Source: Mycobacterium sp. (GTDB lineage: Bacteria; Actinomycetota; Actinomycetes; Mycobacteriales; Mycobacteriaceae). From it: a stretch of DNA of 39,035 nt. Positions within the stretch are counted from its first letter, which is position 1. Every line of letters starts with the position of its first letter. The stretch is taken from the NCBI RefSeq assembly GCF_019247635.1, contig NZ_JAFBAR010000025.1:1-39035 (forward strand), given 5' to 3'. Below are positions 1 to 8,513 of this stretch, piece after piece. Under the pieces are notes generated by a model. That model was given only the letters and a program-made list of their open reading frames with translations, did no database searches and was not told where the DNA came from. Made by a program: the position numbers and the translations under genes.

Positions 1-1092
1 AATGTTCTTGCCGTTCAGCATGTCCTGGTAGCCCTCGTTGATCTGCTCCAGGCGGTACTGGGTGGTGACCATGTCGTCCAGGTTCAGCTTGCCGGCCTTA
101 TACATCGACAGCAGCTGCGGAATGTCGTATTGCGGGTTACCGCCGCCGAAGATGGTGCCCTGCAGGTTCTTCTGCATCAGGGTCAGCATCGCGAGGTTCA
201 GGTTCACGTTGGTGTCCAGCAGGCTGCCGATGGCGGTCAGCACGCAGGTGCCACCCTTCTGGGTGATGTTGAGGTAGTTGTCGATGTCGGCGCCCTGCAG
301 CTCGCCGACCGTGACCACGACCTTGTGGGCCATCAGGCCGTAGGTCACCTCGGCCATGCCCATCAGCGCGGCGTTGATGTCCGGGTAAACGTGGGTGGCG
401 CCGAACTTCAGCGCCTGATCGCGCTTCCACTCCACCGGGTCGATCGCAATGACGTAGCGGGCACCGGCGTTGACCGCGCCCTGCAGCGCGGCCATGCCGA
501 GCCCGCCGACGCCGACGATGGCGACGTCCTGCCCCGGCCGGATGTCGGCGGTGCGCACCGCCGAACCGTAGCCGGAGGTGACGCCGCAGCCCACCAGCGC
601 GGCCACCTCGAACGGGACCGACGGGTCGATCTTCACCACCGAGGCGCGGTGCACCACCATGTACGGCGAGAAAGTGCCCAACAGCGTCATGGGGAAGACG
701 TTCTGGCCGCGGGCCTGGATGCGGAAGGTGTTGTCACTGACCGCTTGGCCGCCCAGTAGCCCCGCGCCCAAGTCGCACAGGTTGCGCATGCCCGCCTGAC
801 AGGTCGGGCACGTGCCGCAGGACGGGATGAACGACAGCACCACGTGGTCGCCTGGCGCGATGTCCTCCACGCCCGGGCCGACCTCGGTGACGATGCCCGC
901 GCCCTCATGGCCGCCAAGCACCGGGAAGCCCGCCATGGGGATGCCACCGGTGACTAGATGGTGATCCGAATGGCACATGCCGGCCGCTTCCATCTGGATC
1001 TTGACTTCGTCCTTGACCGGGTCGCCGATCTCGATTTCCTCGATGGACCACGGCTGGTTGAATTCCCAGATCAGCGCGCCTTTTGTTTTCAT
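1..1092 (-). CDS. adhB: Zinc-dependent alcohol dehydrogenase, 3' end cut by window edge
   Basis: Medium-chain NAD(P)-dependent alcohol dehydrogenase oxidising an alcohol to an aldehyde or ketone in the cytoplasm. The frame gives 364 residues and is still open at base 1; the M. tuberculosis homologue (Rv0761c) is about 375 aa, so only roughly ten residues are missing. Visible features: catalytic-zinc ligands Cys40 (MCHSDHH) and His62 (GGHEG), structural-zinc cysteines Cys92, Cys95, Cys98 and Cys106 (CGTCPTC then C), a second catalytic cysteine in ALVGCGVTSG, and a Rossmann motif GVGGLG. The ATG is preceded by GGAGG five bases upstream, a clear ribosome site. It follows the cyp51 operon on the same strand but after a 139-bp gap holding a KstR-like box, so it probably has its own promoter. 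Physiological substrate unknown. Confidence 0.93.
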   Translation of the reverse strand, partial: MKTKGALIWEFNQPWSIEEIEIGDPVKDEVKIQMEAAGMCHSDHHLVTGGIPMAGFPVLGGHEGAGIVTEVGPGVEDIAPGDHVVLSFIPSCGTCPTCQAGMRNLCDLGAGLLGGQAVSDNTFRIQARGQNVFPMTLLGTFSPYMVVHRASVVKIDPSVPFEVAALVGCGVTSGYGSAVRTADIRPGQDVAIVGVGGLGMAALQGAVNAGARYVIAIDPVEWKRDQALKFGATHVYPDINAALMGMAEVTYGLMAHKVVVTVGELQGADIDNYLNITQKGGTCVLTAIGSLLDTNVNLNLAMLTLMQKNLQGTIFGGGNPQYDIPQLLSMYKAGKLNLDDMVTTQYRLEQINEGYQDMLNGKNI

Positions 1093-1163
1093 GAAGGACC
1101 TCCACTAGCATTCCCTGACCCGAGTGTCGGTGAAAGGGACCGGCCGGGGCCGGACGGCAATGT

Positions 1164-1175
1164 AGAACGTGTTCT
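1164..1175. promoter_or_regulatory. AGAAC-GT-GTTCT inverted repeat, KstR-like operator candidate
   Basis: Perfect 5-bp arms AGAAC and GTTCT separated by GT, preceded by T and followed by C on the plus strand. This fits the published KstR core TNNAACNNGTTNNA with one mismatch at an outer position. It lies 72-83 bases upstream of the adhB start, between Rv0762c-like and adhB. KstR is the TetR-family repressor of cholesterol catabolism in mycobacteria; assigning this box to KstR is inference from the motif alone. Confidence 0.5.
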
Positions 1176-1231
1176 CATTAGCAGACCATTATGGCCTGCG
1201 TCACCGCACGATAGACAATAGGGGCAGTAGA

Positions 1232-1777
1232 TCACCAGATTGGCACCGGAGCCTGGCCCAGCGGGTAGTAGCCGGGCAGCTTCTCGCCGGCCAGGCTGCG
1301 CTCGATCCGCTTCTGCATGCCGGCCGACAGCTTGCCCTCTTTGATCAGCTGCATGTAGAGCGCCGAGACGTGGCCGAAATCGAAGAAGTCGCGCTGCCAC
1401 TCGATGAGCGTGTCCGCGTTGAGCCGGAACCAACTGCCGCCGATGCCGTAGATCTCCTGCTGGCCGCCGTCACCGTCCAGCACGATCTGCTTCCAGAAGC
1501 CGACGATCTCGCCCTGCCGGTCGTCGATGAGGATCTTCTGGTACGGGTACTGCCAGTTCTCCAGCCCCTCCATCTCCAGGCCCAGCGCGATGTCGCGGAT
1601 CTCGTCGATGCCCACGCACATCACGTCTTCTTTGGGACCGATGTTCCAGCCGTAGGTGGCCTCGGGTGCATAGAAGTCGGCCAACGGCTTCCAGTCGCCC
1701 GCCTTTTCGCAGTCCTTGTTGGCCTGCAGCCAGGTCTGCACCCACGTTTCGAGTGCCGCACGTTCGAAGGACGGCAT
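1232..1777 (-). CDS. SnoaL/NTF2-like conserved protein (Rv0762c-type)
   Basis: Protein of 181 aa, the same length as I recall for M. tuberculosis Rv0762c. It begins with a helical stretch (ETWVQTWLQANKDCEKAGDWKPLADFYAPEATY) followed by alternating beta strands with conserved aromatic and acidic residues, which is the layout of the SnoaL-like/NTF2-like cone fold. Members act as small isomerases, hydrolases or ligand-binding proteins; no specific reaction can be read here. It is the last gene of the TetR-cyp123-SDR-cyp51-ferredoxin operon, starting only three bases after the ferredoxin stop codon, so it is almost certainly co-transcribed and may act on a product of the P450s. Function inferred only from context. 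Confidence 0.85.
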   Translation of the reverse strand: MPSFERAALETWVQTWLQANKDCEKAGDWKPLADFYAPEATYGWNIGPKEDVMCVGIDEIRDIALGLEMEGLENWQYPYQKILIDDRQGEIVGFWKQIVLDGDGGQQEIYGIGGSWFRLNADTLIEWQRDFFDFGHVSALYMQLIKEGKLSAGMQKRIERSLAGEKLPGYYPLGQAPVPIW

Positions 1778-1780
1778 AGG

Positions 1781-2017
<237 letters not shown>

Positions 2018-3370
2018 TTACGCGCCGCGCTTGCGATAGCGGACCTTCGCCGGCCGGGCCAGCTGCACGACCATCTTCGAATGGTCGTTGTGATAGCTGT
2101 CGGCGGGCTGAGCCATTTCGAACTGATACTCGCGCAACAGAACCGAGAAGATCGCCTTGATCTGCATCTGTGCGAAAGCCGCACCGACGCAACGGTGCCG
2201 GCCCGCGCCGAACGGAATCCACGTCCATCGGTTGACGATGTCGGCCTGCTCGGGCTTGTCGTAGCGGTCGGGTTTGAACGCGTTCGGGTCGGGAAAGTCC
2301 TCGGGAATCCGGTTGGAGATGGCCGGGGACGCCGCCACATAGTCGCCGTCGTGGATCGGAAAGCCCTCGACCTCGAATTCGCCCTTGGCCACCCGCATCA
2401 GGATGATCAACGGTGGATGCAGCCGCAGCGTTTCCTTGACCACGTTGTCCAACTTCGGAATCTGGCGCAGCGCATGGAAACTCACCTCCTGGCCGTCGGA
2501 GTAGAGCTCCTCGAGCTCGGCGAGCACCTCGGCGTAGACGTCGGCATGGCGGATCAACTCGATCAACGTCCATGCCGACGTCCCGGAACTGGTGTGGTGG
2601 CCCGCGAACATCAGCGAGATGAACATCCCGGTGACCTCGTCGGCGGAGAACCGGGGCTTGCCCTCGTCGTCCTTGATGGAGACCAGCACGTCGAGCATGT
2701 CGCGGTCGGACTTGTCCTTCGGCGGGTTGGCCAGCCGCTGGTCCATGATTTCCTGCACCAGCGCAACGAGTTTGACACGGGCCTCGTCGCGGCGCTGGAA
2801 GCTTTCGATGGGCAGGTAAGGGTCGACGTAGCACAGCGGGTCGGTGCCGCGCTCCAGCTCGTGGTAGTACTCGGCGAACCGGTGGTCCAGCTGGTTGCGG
2901 AATTTCACGCCGATCAGGCAGGCCGTCGAGGTGTAGATGGTCAGCTCAGAGAAGAAGTCGAGCAGCTCGATCTCGCCTTCGTCACCCCAGTCGGCAATCA
3001 TTCCCTTGACCTGAGCCTCGATGGTGGCGGCGTGGCCCTTCATCTGCTCGCCGCGCAGAGCCGAGTTGTGCAGCATCTCCTTGCGCCGCTCCGGGCTGGC
3101 GTCGAACACCACGCCCTTGCCGAAGATCGGCGCCATGAACGGGTACGCCGCGGCCTGGTCGAGATCCTCGTCGGCGGAACGGAAGAAGAACTCGTTGGCG
3201 TTCGCTCCCGACAGCAGGATGACGTGCTTGTCGACGAGCTGGAACCAGCCGACGTCGCCACACTCGTCACGGACACGCTGCATCAGGCCGATCGGATCCG
3301 TCCGAAACTCTTCGAGATGGCCGTGCTCTGCTTCACCACCGGAAACCCGCGGCACCGTCGCTGTGGTCAT
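2018..3370 (-). CDS. cyp51: Sterol 14-alpha-demethylase cytochrome P450 CYP51
   Basis: Soluble P450 of 450 aa, nearly identical in layout to M. tuberculosis CYP51 (451 aa), which removes the 14-alpha-methyl group of lanosterol-type sterols with azoles as inhibitors. Heme ligand Cys394 lies in FGAGRHRCVG; the oxygen-activating I-helix motif is AGHHT with His259 and Thr260; the ExxR pair is Glu313 and Arg316; the azole-pocket residues Tyr76 and Phe78 are retained. No transmembrane anchor is present, as in other bacterial CYP51s. Its ATG overlaps the preceding SDR stop by four bases (ATGA), implying translational coupling. Mycobacteria do not make sterols by a known complete pathway, so the natural substrate is uncertain. 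Confidence 0.97.
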   Translation of the reverse strand: MTTATVPRVSGGEAEHGHLEEFRTDPIGLMQRVRDECGDVGWFQLVDKHVILLSGANANEFFFRSADEDLDQAAAYPFMAPIFGKGVVFDASPERRKEMLHNSALRGEQMKGHAATIEAQVKGMIADWGDEGEIELLDFFSELTIYTSTACLIGVKFRNQLDHRFAEYYHELERGTDPLCYVDPYLPIESFQRRDEARVKLVALVQEIMDQRLANPPKDKSDRDMLDVLVSIKDDEGKPRFSADEVTGMFISLMFAGHHTSSGTSAWTLIELIRHADVYAEVLAELEELYSDGQEVSFHALRQIPKLDNVVKETLRLHPPLIILMRVAKGEFEVEGFPIHDGDYVAASPAISNRIPEDFPDPNAFKPDRYDKPEQADIVNRWTWIPFGAGRHRCVGAAFAQMQIKAIFSVLLREYQFEMAQPADSYHNDHSKMVVQLARPAKVRYRKRGA

Positions 3371-4191
3371 GAGTTCAACGCTCCCTCATCGAGTTTGAGT
3401 TGCTGGCGTTCTTTCGTCGTAATCAAGGGCGCTTCGGGTTGGAGCTCCATGTTGACCACGAAGCCGCCCCTAGGCGTCTCCGCGACGAACGTGATCGCCC
3501 GGGCGAGGTCTGCCGCCCGCAGGAAGTAGTCGTGACGGGCCTGACCCCATTTGGCCCAGTCCTCCAGCGCCGGGCCGATCAGCTCGGCGGGCAAACTCCA
3601 GCCCATCGCGGTCTTCGTCGGACCTGGGTGCACGATCGAGGCGCGCACACCCGTGCCTTCGAGCTCCATCTGCAGATTGGTCACCATTGCCGCCAGCGCG
3701 GCCTTGGCGGCGCCGTAGGCGCCCATGTGCGGGCGCGGGCGCAACCCCACGTCGGAACCGACGAAAATCAGGTCACCACGTTGACGCTCGACCATGCCGC
3801 CAAGCACCGCGGTGGCCAACCTGTTCGCACCGATCAGGTGAACCTGGATCTGCGATTCGAAAGTCTCCGTGTCGATTTCGTGCAGTTTGCCAAAGTAGGT
3901 GTCGCCCGCGCCGGTGACCAGAACTTCGATATCACCAATCTGGTCGGTGGCTTGGTGCACGAATGCCTTGACGGATTCGGGGTCGGTGACGTCGAGGTGC
4001 AGCGCGATCGCCTCGCCCCCGTCAGCGCGGATCTTCTCGACGATCTCCTGGCACTTCTCGACACGTCGCGCGCCGAGGGCGACCGGAAAGCCGTGTGCGG
4101 CAAGGTCCACCGCGGCGGCCGCCCCGATGCCAGACGATGCGCCGGCGACGATCGCGGGTCTGCGGGCCGGATGCGGTTCGAAGCGGGGCAT
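3367..4191 (-). CDS. Short-chain dehydrogenase/reductase (Rv0765c-type)
   Basis: NAD(P)-dependent oxidoreductase of 274 aa. The cofactor motif is GASSGIG at residues 17-23, the catalytic residues Ser146, Tyr159 and Lys163 are present (FVGSDVG and YGAAK), and the PG motif follows in IVHPGPTKT. The C-terminal 40 residues beyond the core are rich in charged residues. It is translationally coupled on both sides: one base shared with the cyp123 stop (TAATG) and four with the cyp51 start. Placement between two P450s suggests it oxidises or reduces an alcohol/ketone group on the same substrate, perhaps a steroid or terpenoid; that is inference. Confidence 0.92.
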   Translation of the reverse strand: MPRFEPHPARRPAIVAGASSGIGAAAAVDLAAHGFPVALGARRVEKCQEIVEKIRADGGEAIALHLDVTDPESVKAFVHQATDQIGDIEVLVTGAGDTYFGKLHEIDTETFESQIQVHLIGANRLATAVLGGMVERQRGDLIFVGSDVGLRPRPHMGAYGAAKAALAAMVTNLQMELEGTGVRASIVHPGPTKTAMGWSLPAELIGPALEDWAKWGQARHDYFLRAADLARAITFVAETPRGGFVVNMELQPEAPLITTKERQQLKLDEGALNS

Positions 4192-5411
4192 TACCTTGCC
4201 TCCACAGTGATCGGTAGGTGGGCGAACCCGCGGACGTTACTTGAGTGGACGCGGACGGCGTTGGCCTCGTCGACCTGGTAGCCGCGGATTCGCTTGAACA
4301 GCTCGGTGAGCGCCACTCGGGCCTCCATGCGAGCCAGATGTGCCCCCAGGCAAAAGTGCGCACCGCTGCCGAAACTCATCAATTTGGAGCCGATTTCGCG
4401 CCCAATGAGATAGCGGTCGGGGTCGTCGAACACCCGCTCGTCGCGGTGCGCGGACCCGGGGAGCAGCAACAGGACGTCGCCTTCGGGGATCGTGGTGTCG
4501 TAGAGGGTGAGCTCCCCGGCGACGGTGCGTGCCAGGATTTGGCTGGACGTGTCGTAGCGCAGCGTCTCCTCGACCCACAGCGGCACCCGTTCCAGATCCG
4601 CATAGACCGGGGTCAGCTGGTCGGGGTTCTTGTAACCCCAGAACGCTGCATTCGCAAGGAGTTTGGTCGTGGTTTCGTTGCCGGCAATCACCATCAGGAA
4701 CATGAAGCCGAGGACTTCTTCGTCGGTGAGCCGGTCGCCGTCGATCTCGGCCTCCAGCAGCGCGGTGGTCAGATCGTCGCTTGGCTTCTTGCGGCGCTCG
4801 GCGATCATCTCCTGGTAGTAGACGATCAGGTTGATCGACGCCTCGATCGCCGAGGCCGGGACATCGGTGACGCCGTCCTCGCGGTGCATCACGCCGTCGG
4901 CCATGGCGCGGATGCGGTCGCGGTCCTGCAGCGGCACGCCCATCAGTTCGGAGATCACGTCCATGGGCAGCTTGCCGGCGAATTCCGCGACATAGTCGAC
5001 GGTTTCGGTGCCGTGGGCCTTGTCCATCATGGTGTCGAGGTGTTGCACGGCCAACTCGATGACCCGCGGCTCGAGTTCGCGGATGCGGCGCGGCGTGAAA
5101 CCCTTCGACACCAGTGTGCGCAGACGCAGGTGGCCCGGATCATCCATGGCCAGGAACGACATCGTCTTCGACGCGTGCGGTCCGCGCGACACCGGATCCA
5201 GCGAGACGCCGTCGCGGTTGGAAAGCGTTGTGCTGTTGCGGAATCCCTGCAGCACGTCGCGATGCCGCGACAGGGCCCAGAAGCCGAGCTCGTCGTTGTG
5301 GTACAACGGCGCCTCGTCGCGCAAACGCTGGTAGTACGGATACGGGTCTTCGTGGAAGTCGTAGTCGTAGGGATCCAGGACCAGTTCATGGTCGCCGACT
5401 TTCACGGTCAT
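4191..5411 (-). CDS. cyp123: Cytochrome P450 CYP123
   Basis: Bacterial class I P450 of 406 aa (about 402 aa recalled for M. tuberculosis CYP123, Rv0766c). The heme ligand is Cys354 in FGSGAHFCLG, the I-helix motif AGNETT covers residues 243-248, and the ExxR pair is Glu282 and Arg285. The segment FLAMDDPGHLRLRTLVSKGF is the usual C-helix region that contacts a heme propionate. The start overlaps the TetR stop by four bases (ATGA), so regulator and P450 are translated together. Substrate unknown; it probably shares the ferredoxin encoded three genes downstream. Confidence 0.95.
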   Translation of the reverse strand: MTVKVGDHELVLDPYDYDFHEDPYPYYQRLRDEAPLYHNDELGFWALSRHRDVLQGFRNSTTLSNRDGVSLDPVSRGPHASKTMSFLAMDDPGHLRLRTLVSKGFTPRRIRELEPRVIELAVQHLDTMMDKAHGTETVDYVAEFAGKLPMDVISELMGVPLQDRDRIRAMADGVMHREDGVTDVPASAIEASINLIVYYQEMIAERRKKPSDDLTTALLEAEIDGDRLTDEEVLGFMFLMVIAGNETTTKLLANAAFWGYKNPDQLTPVYADLERVPLWVEETLRYDTSSQILARTVAGELTLYDTTIPEGDVLLLLPGSAHRDERVFDDPDRYLIGREIGSKLMSFGSGAHFCLGAHLARMEARVALTELFKRIRGYQVDEANAVRVHSSNVRGFAHLPITVEAR

Positions 5412-6055
5412 GCGTCACCACCTGACTTTTGTCGTCCATCCACGGCGGTTGCCGTCCTTGTTGAGCCCGCCAGAACGAAGCTCACCACGTCGGTCAACCG
5501 TTCGGCGATCTTGTGATAGGTGAACTCGCCGCTGCCGAGCTGAACCAGCGCGCCGAAAAAGGTCATCTCGAGGACCGACACGGTGCGTGGGTCGGCACCG
5601 GGCCCGATAGCCGATGCGATGCGGCGATGAATTTCCGCGCCGATTCGGTCCCGCACGGCATTCACCGCGGAGTCGGCACCGCCGCCGAGCAACGCCGTGG
5701 TGCATGCGGCGCCGACCTCGGGTTCGTCGGCGACCACCAGCGCCAGGTGACGCAACGTGTTTTCCACCCGGGTGGACATCGGGTCATTGACGTCGGTGAA
5801 ATACGGCACCCGCTTCACCAGGTCCAGGTAGACCTCGGCGATCAGGTGGTTCTTCGACGAAAAGTAGGTGTATGCGGTCGCCGGGGCCACCTTGGCGCGC
5901 GCCGCCACCATGCGCACGGTCAGGTCGGCATAGGACTTTTCCCGCAGGGTTTCCATGCCGGCGGCCAACACCTTGCGGAAGGTTTCTCCCTGGCGGCGGT
6001 TGCGCGGCGGCTCCGCGGTCTGCCGAGGAGTAACGGCCAGTGCATCGCTGGACAC
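5408..6055 (-). CDS. TetR-family repressor heading the cyp123-cyp51 operon
   Basis: Regulator of 215 aa (Rv0767c-type). The N-terminal helix-turn-helix spans about residues 25-70 (VRMVAARAKVAPATAYTYFSSKNHLIAEVY), with the recognition helix around PATAYTYF; the rest is a helical ligand-binding and dimerisation domain. The start is GTG at 6055; an overlapping ATG two bases upstream is in another frame. The start sits six bases behind a TAGCTT hexamer, so the mRNA is probably leaderless, and a GGACA-CA-TGTCC palindrome lies right over the start. A second copy of that palindrome precedes divergent aldA. The natural reading is an autorepressor that also controls aldA; ligand unknown. Confidence 0.93.
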   Translation of the reverse strand: MSSDALAVTPRQTAEPPRNRRQGETFRKVLAAGMETLREKSYADLTVRMVAARAKVAPATAYTYFSSKNHLIAEVYLDLVKRVPYFTDVNDPMSTRVENTLRHLALVVADEPEVGAACTTALLGGGADSAVNAVRDRIGAEIHRRIASAIGPGADPRTVSVLEMTFFGALVQLGSGEFTYHKIAERLTDVVSFVLAGSTRTATAVDGRQKSGGDA

Positions 6056-6062
6056 ATGTCCA
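6049..6062. promoter_or_regulatory. Operator palindrome 1 (TGGACA-CA-TGTCCA)
   Basis: Perfect inverted repeat with 6-bp arms and a 2-bp centre, covering the start codon and probable transcription start of the TetR gene. It shares the core GGACA-NN-TGTCC with the site at 6208-6219. A repressor bound here would block transcription initiation of its own operon. Confidence 0.65.
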
Positions 6063-6091
6063 AGCTAGTGGATGGCAGCGAGGACAGGCAA
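6062..6091 (-). promoter_or_regulatory. Promoter of the TetR-cyp51 operon
   Basis: On the minus strand: -35-like TTGCCT (6091-6086), 18-bp spacer, -10 TAGCTT (6067-6062). The GTG start follows six bases later, predicting a leaderless transcript. A partial inverted repeat GGAC-N6-GTCC (6082-6095) overlaps the -35 region. Confidence 0.55.
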
Positions 6092-6207
6092 GTCCAACTT
6101 GTGAAACACCAGCGTAATGGCCCTATGTCCGCGAACCTTCCGCCGCCGATGGGACTGGCCCTTGTGCCGTGGGTGGCCTGACGGCTATGGTGCGGAAGGG
6201 CAATATC

Positions 6208-6219
6208 GGACAGTTGTCC
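6208..6219. promoter_or_regulatory. Operator palindrome 2 (GGACA-GT-TGTCC)
   Basis: Perfect inverted repeat with 5-bp arms. Core identical to operator 1; only the two central bases differ (GT against CA). It lies 57-68 bases upstream of the aldA start, upstream of a possible aldA promoter (TTGACC at 6237-6242, 17-bp spacer, TAGGCG at 6260-6265). Confidence 0.65.
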
Positions 6220-6275
6220 ATCAGCAGTCCACTCGATTGACCCCTCGATATCAAGCACATAGGCGGGAGCGGTAG

Positions 6276-7745
6276 ATGGCGCTGTTGGCTAACGGCGTGA
6301 GCGCACTGTTCATCGACGGCAAGTTCTCGGAAGGCAGCGCGGGCACCTTCCCGACGATCAACCCGGCCACGGAGGAGGTGCTCGGAGTGGCCGCCGACGC
6401 GAACCCCGGCGACATGGGTCGCGCCATCGACGCCGCGCGGCGCGCTTTCGACGAGACCGACTGGTCGTACAACACCGAACTGCGGGTGCGCTGCCTGCGG
6501 CAGCTGCAGGACGCGATGCGTCAACATCTCGAGGAGTTGCGCGACATCACCATCGCCGAGGTCGGCGCGCCGCGGATGCTGACCTCGATCGCCCACCTCG
6601 AGGGTCCCGTCAGCGATCTGACGTTCGCGGCGGACACGGCCGAATCCTACGTGTGGAACCAGGATCTCGGCGAAGCGTCGCCGATGGGGATCCCCACCCG
6701 GCGCACCATTGCGCGCGAAGCCGTCGGCGTCGTCGGCGCCATCACCCCGTGGAACTTCCCGCACCAGATCAACCTCGCCAAGCTGGGTCCCGCGCTCGCG
6801 GCGGGCAACACCGTCGTCCTCAAGCCCGCACCCGACACGCCTTGGTGCGCGGCGGTGCTCGGGGAACTCATCGCCGAGCACACCGACTTTCCGGCGGGCG
6901 TGATCAATATCGTCACCTCCAGCGACCACGCCGTCGGCGCGCTACTGGCCAAAGACCCTCGGGTGGACATGGTTTCGTTCACCGGATCGACGGCCACCGG
7001 CCGCAGCGTCATGGCCGACGGCGCCGCGACCGTCAAGAAGGTGTTCCTCGAACTGGGCGGCAAGTCGGCATTCGTCGTGCTCGACGACGCCGACTTGGGC
7101 GGTGCCGTTGGGATTGCCGGCTTCTCGGTCTGCATGCACGCCGGGCAGGGGTGCGCGATCACCACCAGGCTGCTGGTGCCGCGGGCCCGTTACGACGAAG
7201 CCGTCTCCATCGCCGCGGCCACCATGTCGGGGATCAAGGCGGGTGACCCCACCGACCCCGGGACCATCTGCGGGCCACTGATTTCGGCGCGGCAGCGGGA
7301 TCGGGTACAGAGCTACCTGGACATCGCGATTGCCGAGGGCGGGTCGTTCGCGTGCGGTGGTGGTCGGCCGGCGGACCGGGATGTCGGTTTCTTCATCGAG
7401 CCCACGGTGATCGCGGGCCTGGGCAACGACTCCCGCCCGGCCCAGGAGGAGATCTTCGGGCCGGTCCTCACGGTGATCCCCCACGACGGTGACGACGACG
7501 CGGTGCGCATCGCCAACGACTCGGCATACGGCTTGTCGGGCACCGTGTTTGGTGCGGACCCTGACAGGGCCGCGAAGGCGGCTTCGCGGCTGCGGGTGGG
7601 CACCGTCAACGTCAACGGTGGCGTCTGGTATTCGGCCGACGCGCCATTCGGTGGCTACAAGCAGTCCGGAAACGGCCGGGAGATGGGGCTGGCCGGATTC
7701 GAGGAGTACCTGGAAATCAAAACCATTGCGACAGCGGTGAACTGA
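6276..7745 (+). CDS. aldA: NAD-dependent aldehyde dehydrogenase
   Basis: Oxidises an aldehyde to the acid. The 489 aa equal the length recalled for M. tuberculosis AldA (Rv0768). Catalytic Cys293 lies in GQGC, general base Glu259 in LELGGKS, and the oxyanion Asn160 in TPWNFP; the FTGSTATG cofactor loop and EEIFGPVL motif are present. The ATG is preceded by GGGAG. It starts a four-gene plus-strand unit (ALDH, SDR, beta-hydroxyacid dehydrogenase, CMD-like) with 18-bp, -4 and -1 junctions, reading as a short oxidative pathway from alcohol through aldehyde to acid. Control by the divergent TetR protein is inferred from shared operator palindromes. Confidence 0.95.
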   Translation: MALLANGVSALFIDGKFSEGSAGTFPTINPATEEVLGVAADANPGDMGRAIDAARRAFDETDWSYNTELRVRCLRQLQDAMRQHLEELRDITIAEVGAPRMLTSIAHLEGPVSDLTFAADTAESYVWNQDLGEASPMGIPTRRTIAREAVGVVGAITPWNFPHQINLAKLGPALAAGNTVVLKPAPDTPWCAAVLGELIAEHTDFPAGVINIVTSSDHAVGALLAKDPRVDMVSFTGSTATGRSVMADGAATVKKVFLELGGKSAFVVLDDADLGGAVGIAGFSVCMHAGQGCAITTRLLVPRARYDEAVSIAAATMSGIKAGDPTDPGTICGPLISARQRDRVQSYLDIAIAEGGSFACGGGRPADRDVGFFIEPTVIAGLGNDSRPAQEEIFGPVLTVIPHDGDDDAVRIANDSAYGLSGTVFGADPDRAAKAASRLRVGTVNVNGGVWYSADAPFGGYKQSGNGREMGLAGFEEYLEIKTIATAVN

Positions 7746-7763
7746 CAGCCCCGAGAGGAAGAC

Positions 7764-8513
7764 ATGCGGTTTGAGAACAAAGTCGCCATCGTCACCGGGT
7801 CGGGGGGTGGCATCGGTCAGGCATACGCCGAAGCGCTGGCCCGCGAGGGCGCGGCAGTGGTGGTGGCCGACATCAACGCCGAGGCCGCCGAAGGGGTGGC
7901 CAAGCGGATCGTCGCCGACGGTGGTACGGCCCTCAGCGTTCCGGTCGACGTCTCCGACCCCGCGTCGGCCAAGGAGATGGCCGACCGCACCCTGGCCGAG
8001 CTTGGCGGCATCGACTACCTGGTCAACAACGCCGCGATCTTCGGGGGCATGAAGCTGGACTTCCTGCTCACCATCGATCCGGACTATTACCGGAAGTTCA
8101 TGAGCGTGAACCTCGACGGTGCGCTGTGGTGCACCCGCGCCGTGTACAAGAAGATGGCCAAGCGCGGCGGCGGGGCAATCATCAACCAGTCGTCTACCGC
8201 TGCCTGGCTTTACGCCAACTACTACGGACTGGCCAAGGTCGGCATCAATGGCCTGACCCAGCAGCTGTCCCGCGAACTGGGCGGCCAGAACATCCGGATC
8301 AACGCGATCGCACCCGGTCCCATTGACACGGAGGCCAACCGGACCACCACCCCCAAGGAGATGGTCGACGACATCGTCAAGGGTCTTCCGTTGTCCCGCA
8401 TGGGAACTCCTGACGATCTGGTGGGCATGTGCCTGTTCCTGCTGTCCGACGAGGCCTCCTGGATCACCGGGCAGATCTTCAATGTCGATGGCGGACAGGT
8501 CATCCGCTCATGA
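7764..8513 (+). CDS. Short-chain dehydrogenase/reductase (Rv0769-type)
   Basis: Classical SDR of 249 aa. The NAD-binding motif TGSGGGIG spans residues 11-18, NNA residues 88-90, catalytic Ser143 or Ser144 (INQSST), Tyr154 and Lys158 (YYGLAK). The C-terminal FNVDGG is the common SDR ending that packs at the tetramer interface. A ribosome site (GAGAGGAAG) lies just ahead of the ATG. It ends in an ATGA overlap with the next dehydrogenase gene, so the two are translationally coupled. Substrate unknown; probably an alcohol or beta-hydroxyacyl compound handled with AldA. Confidence 0.93.
   Translation: MRFENKVAIVTGSGGGIGQAYAEALAREGAAVVVADINAEAAEGVAKRIVADGGTALSVPVDVSDPASAKEMADRTLAELGGIDYLVNNAAIFGGMKLDFLLTIDPDYYRKFMSVNLDGALWCTRAVYKKMAKRGGGAIINQSSTAAWLYANYYGLAKVGINGLTQQLSRELGGQNIRINAIAPGPIDTEANRTTTPKEMVDDIVKGLPLSRMGTPDDLVGMCLFLLSDEASWITGQIFNVDGGQVIRS

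Noticed and set aside
2081..3529. Long open frame on the plus strand opposite cyp51 and the SDR
   Set aside because: It mirrors the codon bias of the genes below it, has low-complexity His/Gln/Val-rich translation, and no ribosome site; a GC-rich antisense artefact.
4245..5516. Long plus-strand open frame opposite cyp123
   Set aside because: Antisense shadow of a clear P450 with all heme motifs; no recognisable domain of its own.
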